64,000 nt of DNA from Pomacea canaliculata (taxonomy: Eukaryota > Mollusca > Gastropoda > Architaenioglossa > Ampullariidae): positions 15,069,012 to 15,133,011 of the forward strand of contig NC_037596.1 in the NCBI RefSeq assembly GCF_003073045.1. The letters are read 5' to 3'. Under the pieces are notes generated by a model. The model worked only from the letters and a program-made list of their open reading frames with translations, was not told the origin of the DNA and did no database searches. Both the position numbers and the translations under genes were made by a program. Positions 1 through 15,000 of the stretch are shown here, piece by piece; position 1 is the first letter of the stretch; each line of letters starts with the position of its first letter.

Positions 1-40
1 TCTGAAAAAGTTTTCATTAACATGTCTTAATTTTTTTCAG

Positions 41-3000
41 ATTACAAATGCTCATTCATACCAACAAGATGGAGTGCCCCTGAGTCCCTGAAAAGAGGCG
101 TGTTCTCTAAAATGTCTGACATGTGGATGATCGGCCATCTACTCTATGAAGTGCTGACGCACGGCCGACTGCCTTATTCTGAGATGAAGCAAAGTGACAC
201 AGAACTGATGCCAATGGTGAGCTACACTTCAAACTTTGTGAAACAGCAAAGTAAAGTAAAAATTGACTTTTTAGGCACACTATCATGTGTTTAAAGTAGC
301 TGAACATTTCTAGTAAGAAAAAAAAAAAGGAAATAGAAGTCGATAAGTTGGCTACACCGGAAATAAACTGTGAAATCCTTGATCTTCATCAACACCAAAC
401 AAATTCAACAAAGGTATGTTTGTCTATGAAGTACTAACAGACATATTGCTACCTAAACTTTCTGTATTATTTTCAACCATTACTATAAGAAAATCCCATA
501 AACTTAAAACTTCCATTCCGCTAATTGAGCTATTCAAGTCGAGTTTAAAGTACTCAAGTACTGTTATATGGAACAGCATTCCATCAGAACTTCATCAAGT
601 TAAATTCAGTCTCTGTCAATTCCAAACAAGTCTCCTAAATATTTATACCACAATTGTTGATTGCTTTTGGGGCCTCCCATACAAAGTAGTCCTCCTTTAC
701 TCAGAAGAAATATTTGTATTTGTATATTTTTGTAATTCCCCAATTTCGTACATATTCTCTGATTTTCTTCTAGTTTTATTATGCCTTTTTTCTCGTAATG
801 TTGAGAATTTAGCTTTGTTTTTATTTGGCGTTAGAGGGCTAGACGTAAAAAGCATAGGTTTAGGTTTTTCTATGACCCTCGTTAATAAAGCTTTGTTAGT
901 TGTCATTTGTTACAAAAAAAAAAAAAGAAAAAACAAAGTAAACGTTCGTATTGATCACCACACTCCGGTGCCGTTGTTTTAAAGGTCATGCCTTACTACT
1001 ACTAATGCCTTATCAACCGAGTCCGTTTCTTTAGTTTATTTTTTCCCCTCCTGTGTTACTTTTAGTCCCACTGTTTGGAATTATCTTTTCATCCCTCTTA
1101 AACAAATCCGTCTCTTTATAAAAGTATCTTGCATAATCAAGAACACTGTTACAATTACTGTAAAGATAATTACTATAAATGCATTTAGTTCATGTTTTCA
1201 ACTGGGGTCTCTTGTTTCTTGAGACTTATGTTTCTTTTACGGACTACTGATTTCGTTTTTCCTATGCAGCATATAAAGTTTGCATCTTTGAAGTGAGTTT
1301 TGCAATCAGCATCAAGTGCATAGACTGTCTGTTAAAGACAAAAAAAAAAAAACACAAAAAAAAACCCCAACCAAACCAAAACAAAAAAAAAATACAAAAA
1401 AACAAAACAAGATAATAACTGAAATATTCATTTTCGGAATGCTCAGGTGGTAGACGGCAGGAGAAGACTTTGTGAAGAAGCGTGTATTCCCGGTCCTGTC
1501 CGCGATCTCATTGTCCAACTGACGACCATACAGACCTCGTCACGTCTAGCAGAAGTCAAGGTTGTCAGCGATGTACTGCACACTCTTCCTATGCAGGATG
1601 GTGAGTGTTTCAAACGCTCTTACAACTGTTATAGGTTATCAGAGGGCATCTTATTCTTATAGAGATTAAATGATCTTTTGCTTATTATACGGTTGGTTGG
1701 TGCTACATTTCCAGTTATCTCAGCACAGCCACAGCAGGGAAGGAGAGAAAGGGAGTTGGAGAAGAAATTGATGTTTTGCTATCAAAGGTACATCACGCAA
1801 AGCAGCCAGCGCTGGAAGCAATGAGATAGGAGAGATAGAAAGAGAAGGGGTAGAAGTGTGATTTTATAAGTGTTTATATATTGTTGATGCAGGCAGTTTT
1901 GCTCCATTCTGAGGACATACATTTTCTGTTAATCAGCAGTCTTTTATCTGAAATTTAAGTCGTGCATCTCAATTAAACTGAGCTAAAATGCCTAGTATAT
2001 ACCTTAGTTGTCCATTTAGCGCGTCTGATGCGCTTAGTGCACTCCAAGCTTTTCTTCTAGCGTATCTGTGTGATGATGTTGAGGCGACTGGCAACTAATC
2101 TCAACATTACTTACTAGATAAGGTCATGGCCCTGTAATATTTCTTACAAAGTGATGTGGTTATTTGCTGTTAAATGATCACTGATAATAGCAGTACAAAA
2201 CAAAGGTTTAAATGTTATTATACATGCATTGCCTCCGCTAGTTATATAATGATATATATATAAACTGCTCATCACAATTTGCTGCAGATTTGAAAAATGC
2301 AACATTTCCAGATATAAGCAGAGAAGGTGAAGGAGCAACAGAACATAAAAAGGTAACTTCGTGTACCACTTTTTATAATGAACTTTGCTGAAAAAAGTGT
2401 TTACATCAAAAAAACTTTCCAGCTTTCAAGCATTTATGCATGACTCACATAGAAATCTTAATCCCGGTCTGTTTAGCATTTAATTTTTCACAAAATCATC
2501 TGTCTGGATCAGTAAAAAGTTATATTAAAGAGTAATGGAAGCTTTTTCACGTGTAAAAGCACTAATACATTTATATGAAATTTTTATGTCGGACATTTCT
2601 AGGGACCTGTGACTACAGTGAATGAGATGTTTTTGAAAAGCAGCGGTAAGTAAAAATAATCAGATTTTTGTTTACTTAACTCGATTTTTAAATTCTTCTC
2701 TTTTTTCTTATAACAGATTATTTTATATCATTTACTCGTTAAAAACTGGCATAATTTTCTTTCTTTCCATTTTCAGATAATATGACGAGAACTGTGATAG
2801 ATCTTCTCGATGATCACAATATTGGCCAAAATGATCACCTGCTGGTAAATGCTCTTTGCGTGTATTTGTCATACTTTAACAGCCCACTTGAAAAAAAGAA
2901 TAAAAATTAATTTGACACTTTGGTTTAGGTCAGTTAAATTAAGACATTACTTTTAGTCAATCAATCCAGCCTCAAAATGTGAATGAGGCAACCGAAAGTT

Positions 3001-6000
3001 CCTTTGAGCCTAAAACAATAAAATATAAAAATATAAATAGTAAACTTTATATTAAAAGGCAGCTGTAACTAGTCAAATCTCGAGGATTTTTGTTAGCTCT
3101 GTACTGTAGCAAGTTTAATTAGGTGAAAGGCATAATTTCTGTGCTATTTTAGTAATTCTTGTTTTTTGCCTCCTTATTTCTTTCTTGTTTTAATAATTTT
3201 GTTTAGCTTATCCTAAATTCTTTCTTTTTTCCCCTTATTTATATTTTGGCCGCCAAAATATTTTTTTCTTAATTAATTTTTATAGTATTTTATTTTTTAT
3301 TTCCTTTTTTTAAGACTCACCAAGAAAAGTTTACAGAAGCATGCCAAGAAGATTTTTGTTTTGTTTTACCACTTCTTACCAAAGATTATCTGCCTGGAAT
3401 ACCCCAGTTGATTGCCCAGCCAAAGACGACCTTAGAGGGAACTGAGATTGTAAGATTTTTCTGTTGCCATCTTTGTTGATTTTGCCACTTTGTAGAAAAC
3501 GTGAACAAAGACACAACATAGAAAAACAAGAAGTAATATTTATGACACACATCCCATGACAAAGGAGCAAATGACGTTACCAAAAATAAGATGAAAACAT
3601 CAGGTTGTCTGACCACTCTGTCATATCGTAAACTGTGAAGAAAATGACATAAGTTGTTACACCTAAACACTTTTGCTTATCCCCTTCACTCCCTTATACA
3701 GCCAATACCGCAAAGCAAGGGGAAAAAATGAAAAGATGAATGATATCTTTATAAGGCTTTGCGCACAGATCGGAAGAGATGGCTTATAAAGACTTTTTGG
3801 GAAAAGTCTTTCGTATTTAAACGTCGGTTAGATGAGTATAATGTATTTCAGAAAGCTGGAAAAGATATGTCAAATGAGCGTTGCCCCTTAGGCTGCTTCT
3901 GAACTTGAGATAAAAAAATCGAGCATGTAAGTAACAGCATAGAAAGCTAGAAGGAACAAAACAAACACTATATCATACATATATAAAAGAAAGTTATGGT
4001 TCTTTACACAGAAGTCAAAATATATTCCTTTTTATTTAATCATATGATGAGAATGTTTATTCCAGATTGCGAAGAATTCTCACGAACTCTTCCTGTAAAA
4101 CTTGTAGGGAAAACTTTTCTCTAGCTGTCTGATTGTTTTGGAGTATGTTAGTGCTATAGCTTATTGCATTAGTTGACTACAGAAAGTAGTTTGATAGAAG
4201 GTGGCCATTTTTATATTTCCAGTAAGAGTATTTACTATTAAAATTTACTTGGTTGAAGGAGCCGAATTTTTCTCCTTAATGCTTTTAGACCCGTTAGTAA
4301 AAACGTTATATTAACCATCTATATCTGCGCCTGGATACGGCCAGTTTTGTTTTTTTTCTCACCGATCCATTTTTAACAAGATGTAGTTAATTTTTTTCTA
4401 GAACTAAGCCTTCTAGAGAGCGTCAAGATGCCGTGTATTCTTTATAAGGTTGGAGGTTGATGGTGACTTAGTGGGACCCATCTCATCACCTAGACCCCGC
4501 CGATATCCGATTGCTTGTCATGGTTTTGATCACTCGAAACTAAGCTTTCAGCAGTGTCTTTTCTGTGAAAAGTTCATTGCACGATGTTAATACTACAATT
4601 TGTTTTTATAATTTTATTTCCTTACAATTTATCTTTACAAAAATTACATATAAAGCAACAGGTCAACTATTAAAAAAATCATTAATTTTCTTAACATATG
4701 GTCCACCAAATAGTTTGTGATTTTTTAGCATCGGAAGGTAGGGATGCTTACGCTAACTACAAAAGTGAAATATCTGTATGGTTAACAAAGTGATGACTGT
4801 AATGGTAATTTCATCATTCGTGTGGAAGAGACAACGAGAAGCACCTTTAATTTTTTTCTGTTTCAGTCTTTTGTCGTTATGGCAGAGAACGGGATGTGTT
4901 CCCTTGAAAAGGCCGTCGAGACAAGATGGCTAGGAAACAGCATCGATAAGTACATCGAGTGTCTTGAAAGAATTGCTTCAGTCATCGCCACTTTACACGC
5001 ACGTCGACTCGTTTTGTGTGATTTTTCTGCAGACATGATCTACATTGAGAAAGATTCAACGTCTGAGCATCTGAAAAATGTACGATTTGCTTTAGTATCT
5101 TTCCATAACCAAAAGTTTTATTATTATAGTTACAGATATGAACTTAATGAAATTGAATAAAAGGCTATAACTCAGTAAAACATTATTAAAAAGTAGCAAT
5201 TTATTCAAATATACTGACAACACCATAGCATTAGTAAAGAGGAATACATAAATCTACAAAAATGCCTTAAAGTATGAGTTTTTATTAGTGTGAGTAGCAA
5301 AATGGTGAACAGATAAACCTTTTATATAGTCTGGTGGTTACGAAAACAGAACAAGTGCCCCACAATTTGTAAAGCTCCAGATTAAAACGATGTATGAACT
5401 CATATGGATGTAGGACTCATTACAAAACCTGGTAATTTGAGGGAATGGTAAATAGTATATCGGATTTGGACCGCTTACCTTCGCACCGCTTGTGAGATTA
5501 TTAGGATAATGGTTTTCTAAATAGCAGTCTTCAAGGAACAAAAAGGATCCAGAAAGATGCTTTGATACTATTTTTTTCTTTGCATTATTATAGTTGTTAT
5601 TTTCCATATCAAATTAAAAAAAATGTTTTCTTTGAATTATTTCACACCCAATGATGCGGTTCGGTGGCGCAATTGTTAGCTTGTTACCAATACAGTGAAG
5701 GTTGTCTGTCTTTGGTTTAGCTCTCGACTCAATCAAGCTGTTCTTTAACTGCATGTGGCATCTGTTTACAAATCAAGCTGTCTTGCTGTGATAAAGCCGT
5801 AGTTGCTGGCACGGCGTAAAACACCAATCCCTCTCCCTTGCCCAGTTATGATGTGCAGTTAACAATTTGCTGACTTGAATACGTAAAACACGAATCAACT
5901 GTAGCTAATAGTACCCTTGACAGGAGTCAAAGGTCAACTCGAGAACTTCCTGAATCAACTGGACCCTACACAAGTAGCTTACTAGAATCCTTACTAGAAT

Positions 6001-9000
6001 CAGAGCAATGTTATTGAATTATAACAAAAGAAATTAGACATGCATACGTCAACCACGAGTGATAGCGTATAATTTCAATCTCACAAAAATGCTTGTACCT
6101 ACAATCTTTTCATGAAAATATTTCCTTACTTTTATCTGCAAAAAGAGAGAGAGAGAGAGAAAAATTAGACTGGTTGAAGTAACATGGACTAGTCTCATCA
6201 TTGCTTTATGTTCATAATAACCGACAACTCTTCGATGTTTACTGTGGTTATCATGCAAATTTTTTAAAAAAAATTCCTGCTGGTAAGCAAGGACTGTCGG
6301 GACATACCCATACTTTAGTGAGGAGTAAAAAGTTTCGAGACCAACTACAAAATAATTATATATATATATGTTATAGCGCATTTAAAATTTATTCTATTTT
6401 ATACACAAGAGCGCAATATCAAATGTAGATGTGTACTAAGTCTTTTAATATGAATTATGTATAAAATACGATACAGCCGATAAGGAATATAAATTGGGTA
6501 TTCTGTTATAGGCATGAGTACGATATTTTCCAAGATGCGAGAGAGCTTTTGAAACTTAAGTACTCGGAAAAAATTAGGATAAAAATTTAACGTTTGTAAA
6601 CTATTGTTTATATAACGAAATAGTACTATTGCCATATTGGCATATCTTTTTTAGCAGGGAATTTATTTTATTTGCAGGTCTGGATTGCATCCATTGCCAA
6701 TATGCGCATCCTCCAGGAGTGCACTGACGAGGAAGATCAGCACAAACAAATGCCTCAACATTGCAAACCCTCTAGCAGGTTGTTATTGATTAGGAATTTT
6801 TCTTTTTCTTCTGCATGAAGAAAAATTTCATAAGATGCTTAAAAGCCACGTGATCTCTTCATCTTAATTGCGTGAAAGTATGTAATTCAACGTGCTTAAA
6901 GGGTTAGTGGTGTCGTTTCGGTTTAAATATCTGAACCAGACCAGCTTACATTAGTATGGTTACCTGGTACACACACCCACATATCGTCATACACTGCATT
7001 ATTGATAAGATTGCTTGCATGAACAGAACTTTACAACTGCCCGCGGAATAAAAAGAAAATACAGTTACTATTAACCTAGTCTTTCAACTGGAAATGTCGC
7101 CAGGATGGCACCAGAAGTTGTCATGGGTGGGCACTACTCACCCTCCTCTGACGTCTTTTGTTTTGGTCACTTGATGAGCTGGCTCTTCGATGCCCTCTAT
7201 AAACCTAAAGATTATATTGGCGACTCTATGTCTTACCATTCTCCAGCAATCCCAGAATCAAAGGTAAGAACATTAGAAGTTTGACTTGTTTAAGAAAGAC
7301 TTTATATAACTCGATAATTATATATCCTATTATTTTCTCCAAAGGTCATTGGGTTTTAGAAACAAGCTACTGTGTATAAAAACTTGTGTCTACAATTTTA
7401 CTAAAATTGCTTCGATTATTCAGTATTATGTTCAATGTTAACTGTTATCAGTCGTTACGAGTAAAAGCACAAAGACGAGGGAGCTACAAGGTCTTTTTTT
7501 AGGCCCACCCAAGAGCAATGGTTACCAGGTCCTACAGGAGATGACCAGTTCATATTTGTTTCTTAACTCCGACTTTTTTTACCACCACGGGGTTGACCTC
7601 ATTGAAAGTTACCTTGGTACTAAACACATTCTTTGACAAAGATTTGTGTCAGACACTATGGCTGGACCAGACTAACTTATGGGAGTTAACTGTTCCGAGT
7701 GGTGGCTTCTGGTGTTTTCTGAGTGTGGGGACCTTGTTTTACATGAACATATTGGTTTCTTTTGTGGTGAATGTCTAGTCTTGTTATTGGGGTTTTGCAT
7801 TCTCCAAGAAAACTACAACCAATTGGTGCTTTGGGTGTGGTCGATGCTTTCTTTACTAATAACCTTTGCCAACTGATGTCATGTTAGGATCATTATTTGG
7901 TCAAAGGGTTGACTACCTTATATTTTGTGGTGTGCCATTTCATACGAACACCAAGCGGCAAGCACGGAAAACTCGTCTTGCTCCAAGAACACAGTGTAGG
8001 ATTTGAGTGAATAAAAGTATTGTTTTGTATATTCTCTAACCATTATCACTTTGTGTATTATTATCATTTTGTGCTTCAAAATGACATTTTTTGCAAATAT
8101 GTCTATAATGACTCTTAGAATAATCTCTTAGGTCACATCAACTGCAGGAGATGAAAAATCTCGCTGACTTTACAAAACGGCAAAACGTTTTCTTGATTTT
8201 GATTTAAAATACAAAGCAACGTCCTACTTCCTATACATAAGTATAATTTTGCTCTAAAGAAACTAAATACACATTGCACAAACATGATAAAGATATCGCA
8301 TTAATTTAACGATATTTTTACAGATCGAGAGAGGAGCCTTGGGCGCTAGGTCATTGCCAATGACACCCTGTGTTTGTACCGACGAAATTTATGGTCTCAT
8401 GGCGCAGTGCTTGAAAGATGCAAAATCTGAGCGAATTTCAATAGAATCTTTGCTTCAAAATCTCCCGAGGCAAGCCCAAATGTGTTTACTTTTATATTAA
8501 CTTGTGCTTGTGTATGTGTATATAATTTATGCACGTAAGAAATAGATAAATACTTGCACAAGGGATAAATAGCGTTTTGTTAATTTCAGAAATATTTTTG
8601 CCAAAACAGATTGAAAGAGTCTCACCTCACAGGAAGCCATTGTAACAACTCAATAGAGGATGATACTTCATCATATAAACCTATTTCGCTTCTGCTAAAT
8701 GAAGAAAACAAGAACACGTATGCTCAAGAGATCCTTTCTAACAACTATCTGCACAAGAACGATTCAAAACAAAAGGTTGTAAGCACTGAGGAAGATTCGA
8801 ACATTTTTCATATGAGTGAAAGATTTAAAAACACACCCTGCGAAGAACATACCAAAAATATGGTTTCCTTTTCGGATGATGCTTTGGACGACTTTGACAG
8901 AAACAATACATCTTATAGCCCAATGAGACAAGTACCGAGTATTTCAAAATATGATGTTAAAAAGAAAGCCTTGCCATCAGTGTTAGAGGGCGAAAAGTTG

Positions 9001-12000
9001 ATTGATATTTTGAGCAATAAGTTACCCACATACGAACGAACAATCATTCCAGAACCAGGAATAGATTTCCAGTGGCCATCAGCAATACGCGGGAATCCAC
9101 CAGTAGATGCTTCTCTAAAGTATTCATCTTTTGAGGGATTTTCACGTAAGTTATTCATTTTTTTATTTTCCACAAAATATTTTGATTCATTATGGTCTAT
9201 AAGTAAGTATAGTTCATTTTATTTTAAGCAAACCAACTCAACGACTAAAGTATTGTCAAAACTAAAGGGATCACAGTTTTATTTTTAATTTACATTTATT
9301 ATTCTTATTAGAAATTCATAAACAGGGTTTCGCTCAGTGGTGTTTAGTGATGTAGCAGCCTGCTAATATGTTACGGGATATTTTTATCTACATATTTCGT
9401 TTTGTTCATTTCCGTGTGTGTTATTTTGGTATATGTGTATAAGATATGAATGTGTGTGTGTGTGTCTTTAAGGTGATATGTGTGTTTATGTTAGAAGTAA
9501 AATAGAATCTATGTAGATATGAGTAAGCGATATTTTAGTGCAATTTTAATAAGCACAAACACTACTTCACACATTTTTTGCTATGGTGATATTTACATAA
9601 AGCTTTTCTTTCTCTACCAGCATTATCTTCATGCAAATCGATGTTGCCACCTTCAGTCCCTTTTCTGCCTGACACACCTATATTCGGTGATCAAGAATGT
9701 ATACGGCTAAGCAATCAGGAAAAAAAATGGCAAGAGCTTATTACTTTAAAAATTCATGGTACAGCCTAAGATAAATATTTTAATTATGGCAAACTTCACA
9801 ATCATTGCTAAGCCCCTTAAATACAAACAGTGTATGTTGACATAATGTGCGATTCATTGGAATGCATTTCTTGAAGATTAATTTAATTTATCCTTCTCAC
9901 AAATTTTACTATAAATCTAACATTTTTCTATCAGCTGATACCCCGTGCAAAATGAAACATACCCACCTACAAAAACTAACAACAGTAAAATAGTTTTGTA
10001 ATGTTTTATGTTGTACGAACAGTAGAGGTGGTAGAATGGTCGATCTGTTGAGGAAAACATTATACAACTTGGATGGTATTTTATTTTAATAAATGGGTTC
10101 TCCAGCGTTACAGAAAACCCAGACTCTAATTGTCCAGTACGGAAAAAAGGAAGAAGTCAGTCAGCCGCCGTTAAAGAATATTTATATGATGTAGAGGAAA
10201 CCTTGTGTAATCTTGTGAATTTGAAGGGTAAGATTTAGAAATTTTCCTTTTTTGGACGTAGTTAATAAATTAACATTTTTTTCAATTATAAATTTTATTA
10301 AAATCTATGCAAACTTAGAGTTTTTGTCGCAACTTTATCTGAAGTAGCATATATACATTTTGGCAACTGCCTGCTTATGCAACAGTCCACAATGGATTTT
10401 CGTTTTGTAGAGGATTGTAAACTAAATACTAGTACAGGGTAGCCCACGTAAATGTAGCTCGGCTCATATATCCAGGCGCCTCACTTTGAGTTTGAGGAGA
10501 ACACTATATTTCTGACACGACAGGCACACGACTGAAAACTCTAACAAGGAAATCAACTTTGTGACTTTGCACACAGGGTTACACCACGTCGCCTGACGGG
10601 GACAGACCTCCTTCATTTCAGAGTGAAGCGCCTGGATAAAGGAGTCGAGGGCTACCTTATATTTTTATTTACCATAGTTAACACCTTCAAATATTTTTAT
10701 ATATTTATGCAGACAATGTATTATGATATTTTTTTTTTCTCAGAAATCAAAGAACGGTCAGGTGCAAAGCTAAGCATTCAAATTTCAAAGCAACCGGGTA
10801 AGAAAACTTTTGCGATCCGTGGCACCCGCAGTCAAATTCAGAAAGCCTTGGAAATGTTAACCACTAGGACAGGGATAAAGGTTTGTTCTTTTTTTGCAAT
10901 CAACTGATTCCTTCTCCAGAGCCATAGTACCCTTTGGTCATATTATAGACCTGACTTAAGTTATATTTCGAATAGATTCGATCAAAACATTGAGCGTTTT
11001 AAAATACCGTAGCTGCGTATCGTACATTTCAATTCGTATAGCATTTATTTTAGAGAGATTACAGTCTTCGAAAAAATGAGTGTTTATTATTTTCCGTTGT
11101 TAGCAAACGAGTATATCATACCTTCAAATAAGTAGTGGAAACATTAATTAAATTTAGAGTAGTAAATTATAACATGTCCAGTGATTTTCTGACATTCTTA
11201 CAATATTTGTATCATTTTTGAAGCTGTTGATCATTTGTAGTCTTTTAGATATACTCATAAAAATGAAGCAAGATCAGAAACATTTTAGAGTTCAAATTGT
11301 GGTATGTTTACCAACAGATAAGATTCAAATCAAAGAAATATTTTAGATATAAAGGTCTTTATCTTCCCTTTCCTCGTTGACAGCTTTATATGAGGGTGGT
11401 TTCTTTGAACTTTTTTGTGCTGCCTTACCTTTACCAATCCTCTTTGGAGTCAGGTACCCATTTCCAACGATCATGGGAAGAGACTTCCGCACTTGGTTGT
11501 TAAAGATGTGTTCGGTGGTGTTGCGGCCGGGATGGATTCGTACCTGCTCTTCAGCTGATATCTTTTCCGCAGCCTCTAGAGCACTTGAACATATTTTTAC
11601 TCGCATGACAAATGCGGCTTATTCTTCGATAGTTTTAGCACATGAGACTTTTACCTTTCTTCGTTAATGGCACCACCAACGACTGCAACCATTCACGTGG
11701 CCACTTCTTAGTTTTGCCAGTTTTTGAGACACAGGTTCGATAGCACTTTCGTCAGTCCCTTGCCCCCTTCTTTGATATGGGTACATCATTGATTTATGCA
11801 GCCTTCCCGGCCTGCACATTACATATTGCCGCATCGACTTCCGCTCGCAGGACTTGTGAAGGCTGTATCTGCACAATGGTTTCATTCGTTTCGATTAGAG
11901 CATTATACAGCTGATCGCAATACTCTTTGAATTTAGGAATTTCGTTTACTTGTGCAATGGATGGCCCTATTTGTTCTCAATTTTTCCACGTCTGCTTTGC

Positions 12001-15000
12001 GGTCTATCGTTCGGAAAGATTATTAGCATAATGAAAGCCTTCCCGTCATCGCCCCATGTTATACCATCATCTATTTCCGAGCATCTGATTTCGACCAGGC
12101 TTTTCTTGAGTCCGTAACTTCCTGTGTGCCTCCTCTGCCTTAAGGCTCATTCGCGTTTGAAGTCTCGTTTTGCTGTGGAGTTTACAAAGATATAGAACTT
12201 AAAGAGAACATAATTAGCACGCAGTCGTACATATGAAGCGATTCTTTAGGCGCACCTACAGCATAACATATCCACGCGCACACGCAGCTAATAATTTACT
12301 TATTATTGGACTGCAGACGTTATAAACGATTACCTGCTATATCTTCATACTTGCAAAACATGATGTTTGCCGGAACTCACTAAAAGAAATTTTGTTTATA
12401 GTACATGTTCTGGTGTGAAGAAGAGTCCAAAATTTAGTATTCATTAAAAGAAGCCAGATTCTTCTTCTTCCCCTCAACTATCTTTAAAAAAAATTCACTG
12501 TTTTCCCGTATATGTAAGCAAAATTTAGAAATTTATTTGAAGAACAGATAAATGAGAAGCAAAACAAATTTAGATATTTTTGAAAAAGCCATTGAATACA
12601 GTAAAGAGAGAAGGAAACGGTTTGGAAGCAGTTAGTCCAAAAACTGGTTATGCAAATTCTTTGATATTAAGTTTTGTCGGGTTGTTATAAACATCACATG
12701 TAAACTGTCCTCAGGATGAAGTTCTGGCGAAAGCGCTAAACGACTGGCTTCACTGGGTTGAAAACTCATTTCCTGACCTCGAACGTCGAGCCCATTTCCT
12801 GCCGCCAGTCTGCATGAGACGAGTACCAACAAGTGAAGATGTGTTTGCAAACCAGAAGGTTTTCTTGCTAGGAGGTAAGCACGACAGCCAAGGGGCACAA
12901 GTTTCTACTCCACTTTCTGTACAGGAGAGTGACATGATGGACGATGAAGCCTTACAGCGAGTCCTCTTCAATCTCACGAAGTTCTCGACTATTTACCCTG
13001 AAGTGTTCATGTGTCTCAGCCAATTTCCGTTTGGCTCGTATCTGGGTGAACAATGCTTTTATCCGGCTTCTTCTCATCTTCCATTGCCCACAAACTTGGA
13101 CTTAACAAAAAAAGTAGAACAGAGCTGTAGGCAAGGTGACTTTGATGTTCTCCTTATTCACAGAGTCTACGGCTTTGTTATAATCGAGATAAAGGCTGTA
13201 GGTTACAACATTGAAAAATCAACTGATAAGCGTCTCGATGTGGCGAAAAAACTGAAACAAGCTGTTACTCAGTTGGACAAAGCGAAAACAATGCTGGAAC
13301 ACCTGGTATCAGACATTGCTCCCGGAGTGCGCATCACTAAATTCATCGCTTGTCCCAATCTACAAACATACCAGCTACACGAAGTCCTGAATATTAATCA
13401 AAACCTGTTAAAGGTTAGTAAAAGTATTTTTGCAAATAATTATAATGCTAATTTTAGAGTAGGTAGAACAAATTTATAAAATGTCTACTGAACTTAAGAA
13501 CTTCACAATTGCTATTATCTTACATGAGGAGCATTTCATACAATGACTGAATGTTAATGCTTTCCAAATTTAGAAGCATTCGAAAATAATATAAAGCACG
13601 TCTAGTTTTTTATTTTCAAAATTAGTTATAAATTAAGTGAATAGAGGCATAGGATACGTAATTACTTTATTATAGATATAACCTCTTGTTTCTATTATTC
13701 AAATACTGTGTGTATTCAACTGATAAATAAAAAATCGTTTATTGTAGGATCTCCATCAATGTTCCGAACGAGCGAATTCCGCTGACGTTTCAAGTATGAT
13801 TCTCTGTGATGATCATCTGTATGCTACTGGAAAATCAGAAAGTGTCAATGACACTAAGATGAAGAATCTGTTAAAGTGGTGGAATGATTTTATTGCTGAA
13901 TATGGACCTGACCCACTGTTACAAAGCCATCCTGACTTGTATAAGAAGCTGATAGCAAGGTAATCATAACAGGTCTCCAATTGTGTATTTTTATGACATT
14001 GCTGAGTTAAACTAAAATCTGAGTGAATAACCTACGTCCTTTTTGAATGCGCAAGATTTCCCCATCCGCGCGTGCATACCCAACGACAGGCCAGCTACTA
14101 CGGGGAGGGAACACAAACCCAACAAAGAAATCGCCGACATGACATATACAATAGAACTAAAACATACTTAAATCATAAGCTGAAGTCTTCTCAGTTATAC
14201 CCAAACGGTTCAGGACGTTTTTCTGCTTAGGACCTTTCTAACACTAACAGGCATTTAGAAGAATACACCACTGCGCGCAATCTTTATTTAAACCCCCTAG
14301 AACAATGACCACATTGTTGTGGCCAGACTATTATAACAACGCTATTAGCAAAATTTCTGACTTTTTGAAGCGAAACACACCAACTCATATTTTTAGTATT
14401 TCAACGGAAATCCGTATTCAGTGTGGAAATCAGAGACTCCTCAAATAGATAATACAACTAATATTAAAATGCGTTATATCTTTGACGTAAAAATATGCAG
14501 TATTGCTGTTGCTAGGGAGTAAGGTATTAATGTAGTGCACTCCTCAGGGCCAGCTTTCCTGCAACGAGAGTATCATCTACTATCCCCACCTCTGCAACAC
14601 AAACCGAAAGCTCTTGAGAAACAATTATAGAGAACTAGAAAATGTCAGAGCTATAAAGCTCTACTCACTGGGTGTGGGTAATTGAATATACGGGAAGGAA
14701 AACCCAATCACATTAGTCTATGCCGTACTTCAGAACACAGACAACCAAACGACTCACTCACAAACTCGCTTACTCACTGTCTCTAAAACACCTGAAACAC
14801 GCATGCGTAATATGCAGTTTTAGACTTGAATCTGAAAATAAAAAAATATCCCTTTAAGAAATGACGCATAAATGAATTAAGGATGAATGACAAACAGGTA
14901 AAGTATAGTTTGAATTAAAAAATTTTGTGTATCAACGAACTATATTTCTTCTATGTATCAGGTTTTGTGGACCAGCCTCTACTGTAAAAGTGCGGTGTAT

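Noticed and set aside
416-982. A 188-residue plus-strand protein
   Set aside because: Its first half matches a LINE polymerase C-terminus and the rest is AT-rich 3' sequence with a poly(A)-like tail, so it is not a host gene.
3769-3781. AGATCGGAAGAG identical to the start of a common Illumina adapter
   Set aside because: Only 12 bases match, and the flanking sequence does not continue the adapter, so chance within an intron is more likely than contamination.
5655-5725. Possible functional tRNA gene
   Set aside because: The A and B boxes are degenerate, no cloverleaf forms by eye, and the sequence continues into a SINE body shared with 59879-60015.
7480-8020. Frames in a gene A intron suggestive of a mobile insertion
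   Set aside because: No conserved block, terminal repeat or target duplication could be recognised.
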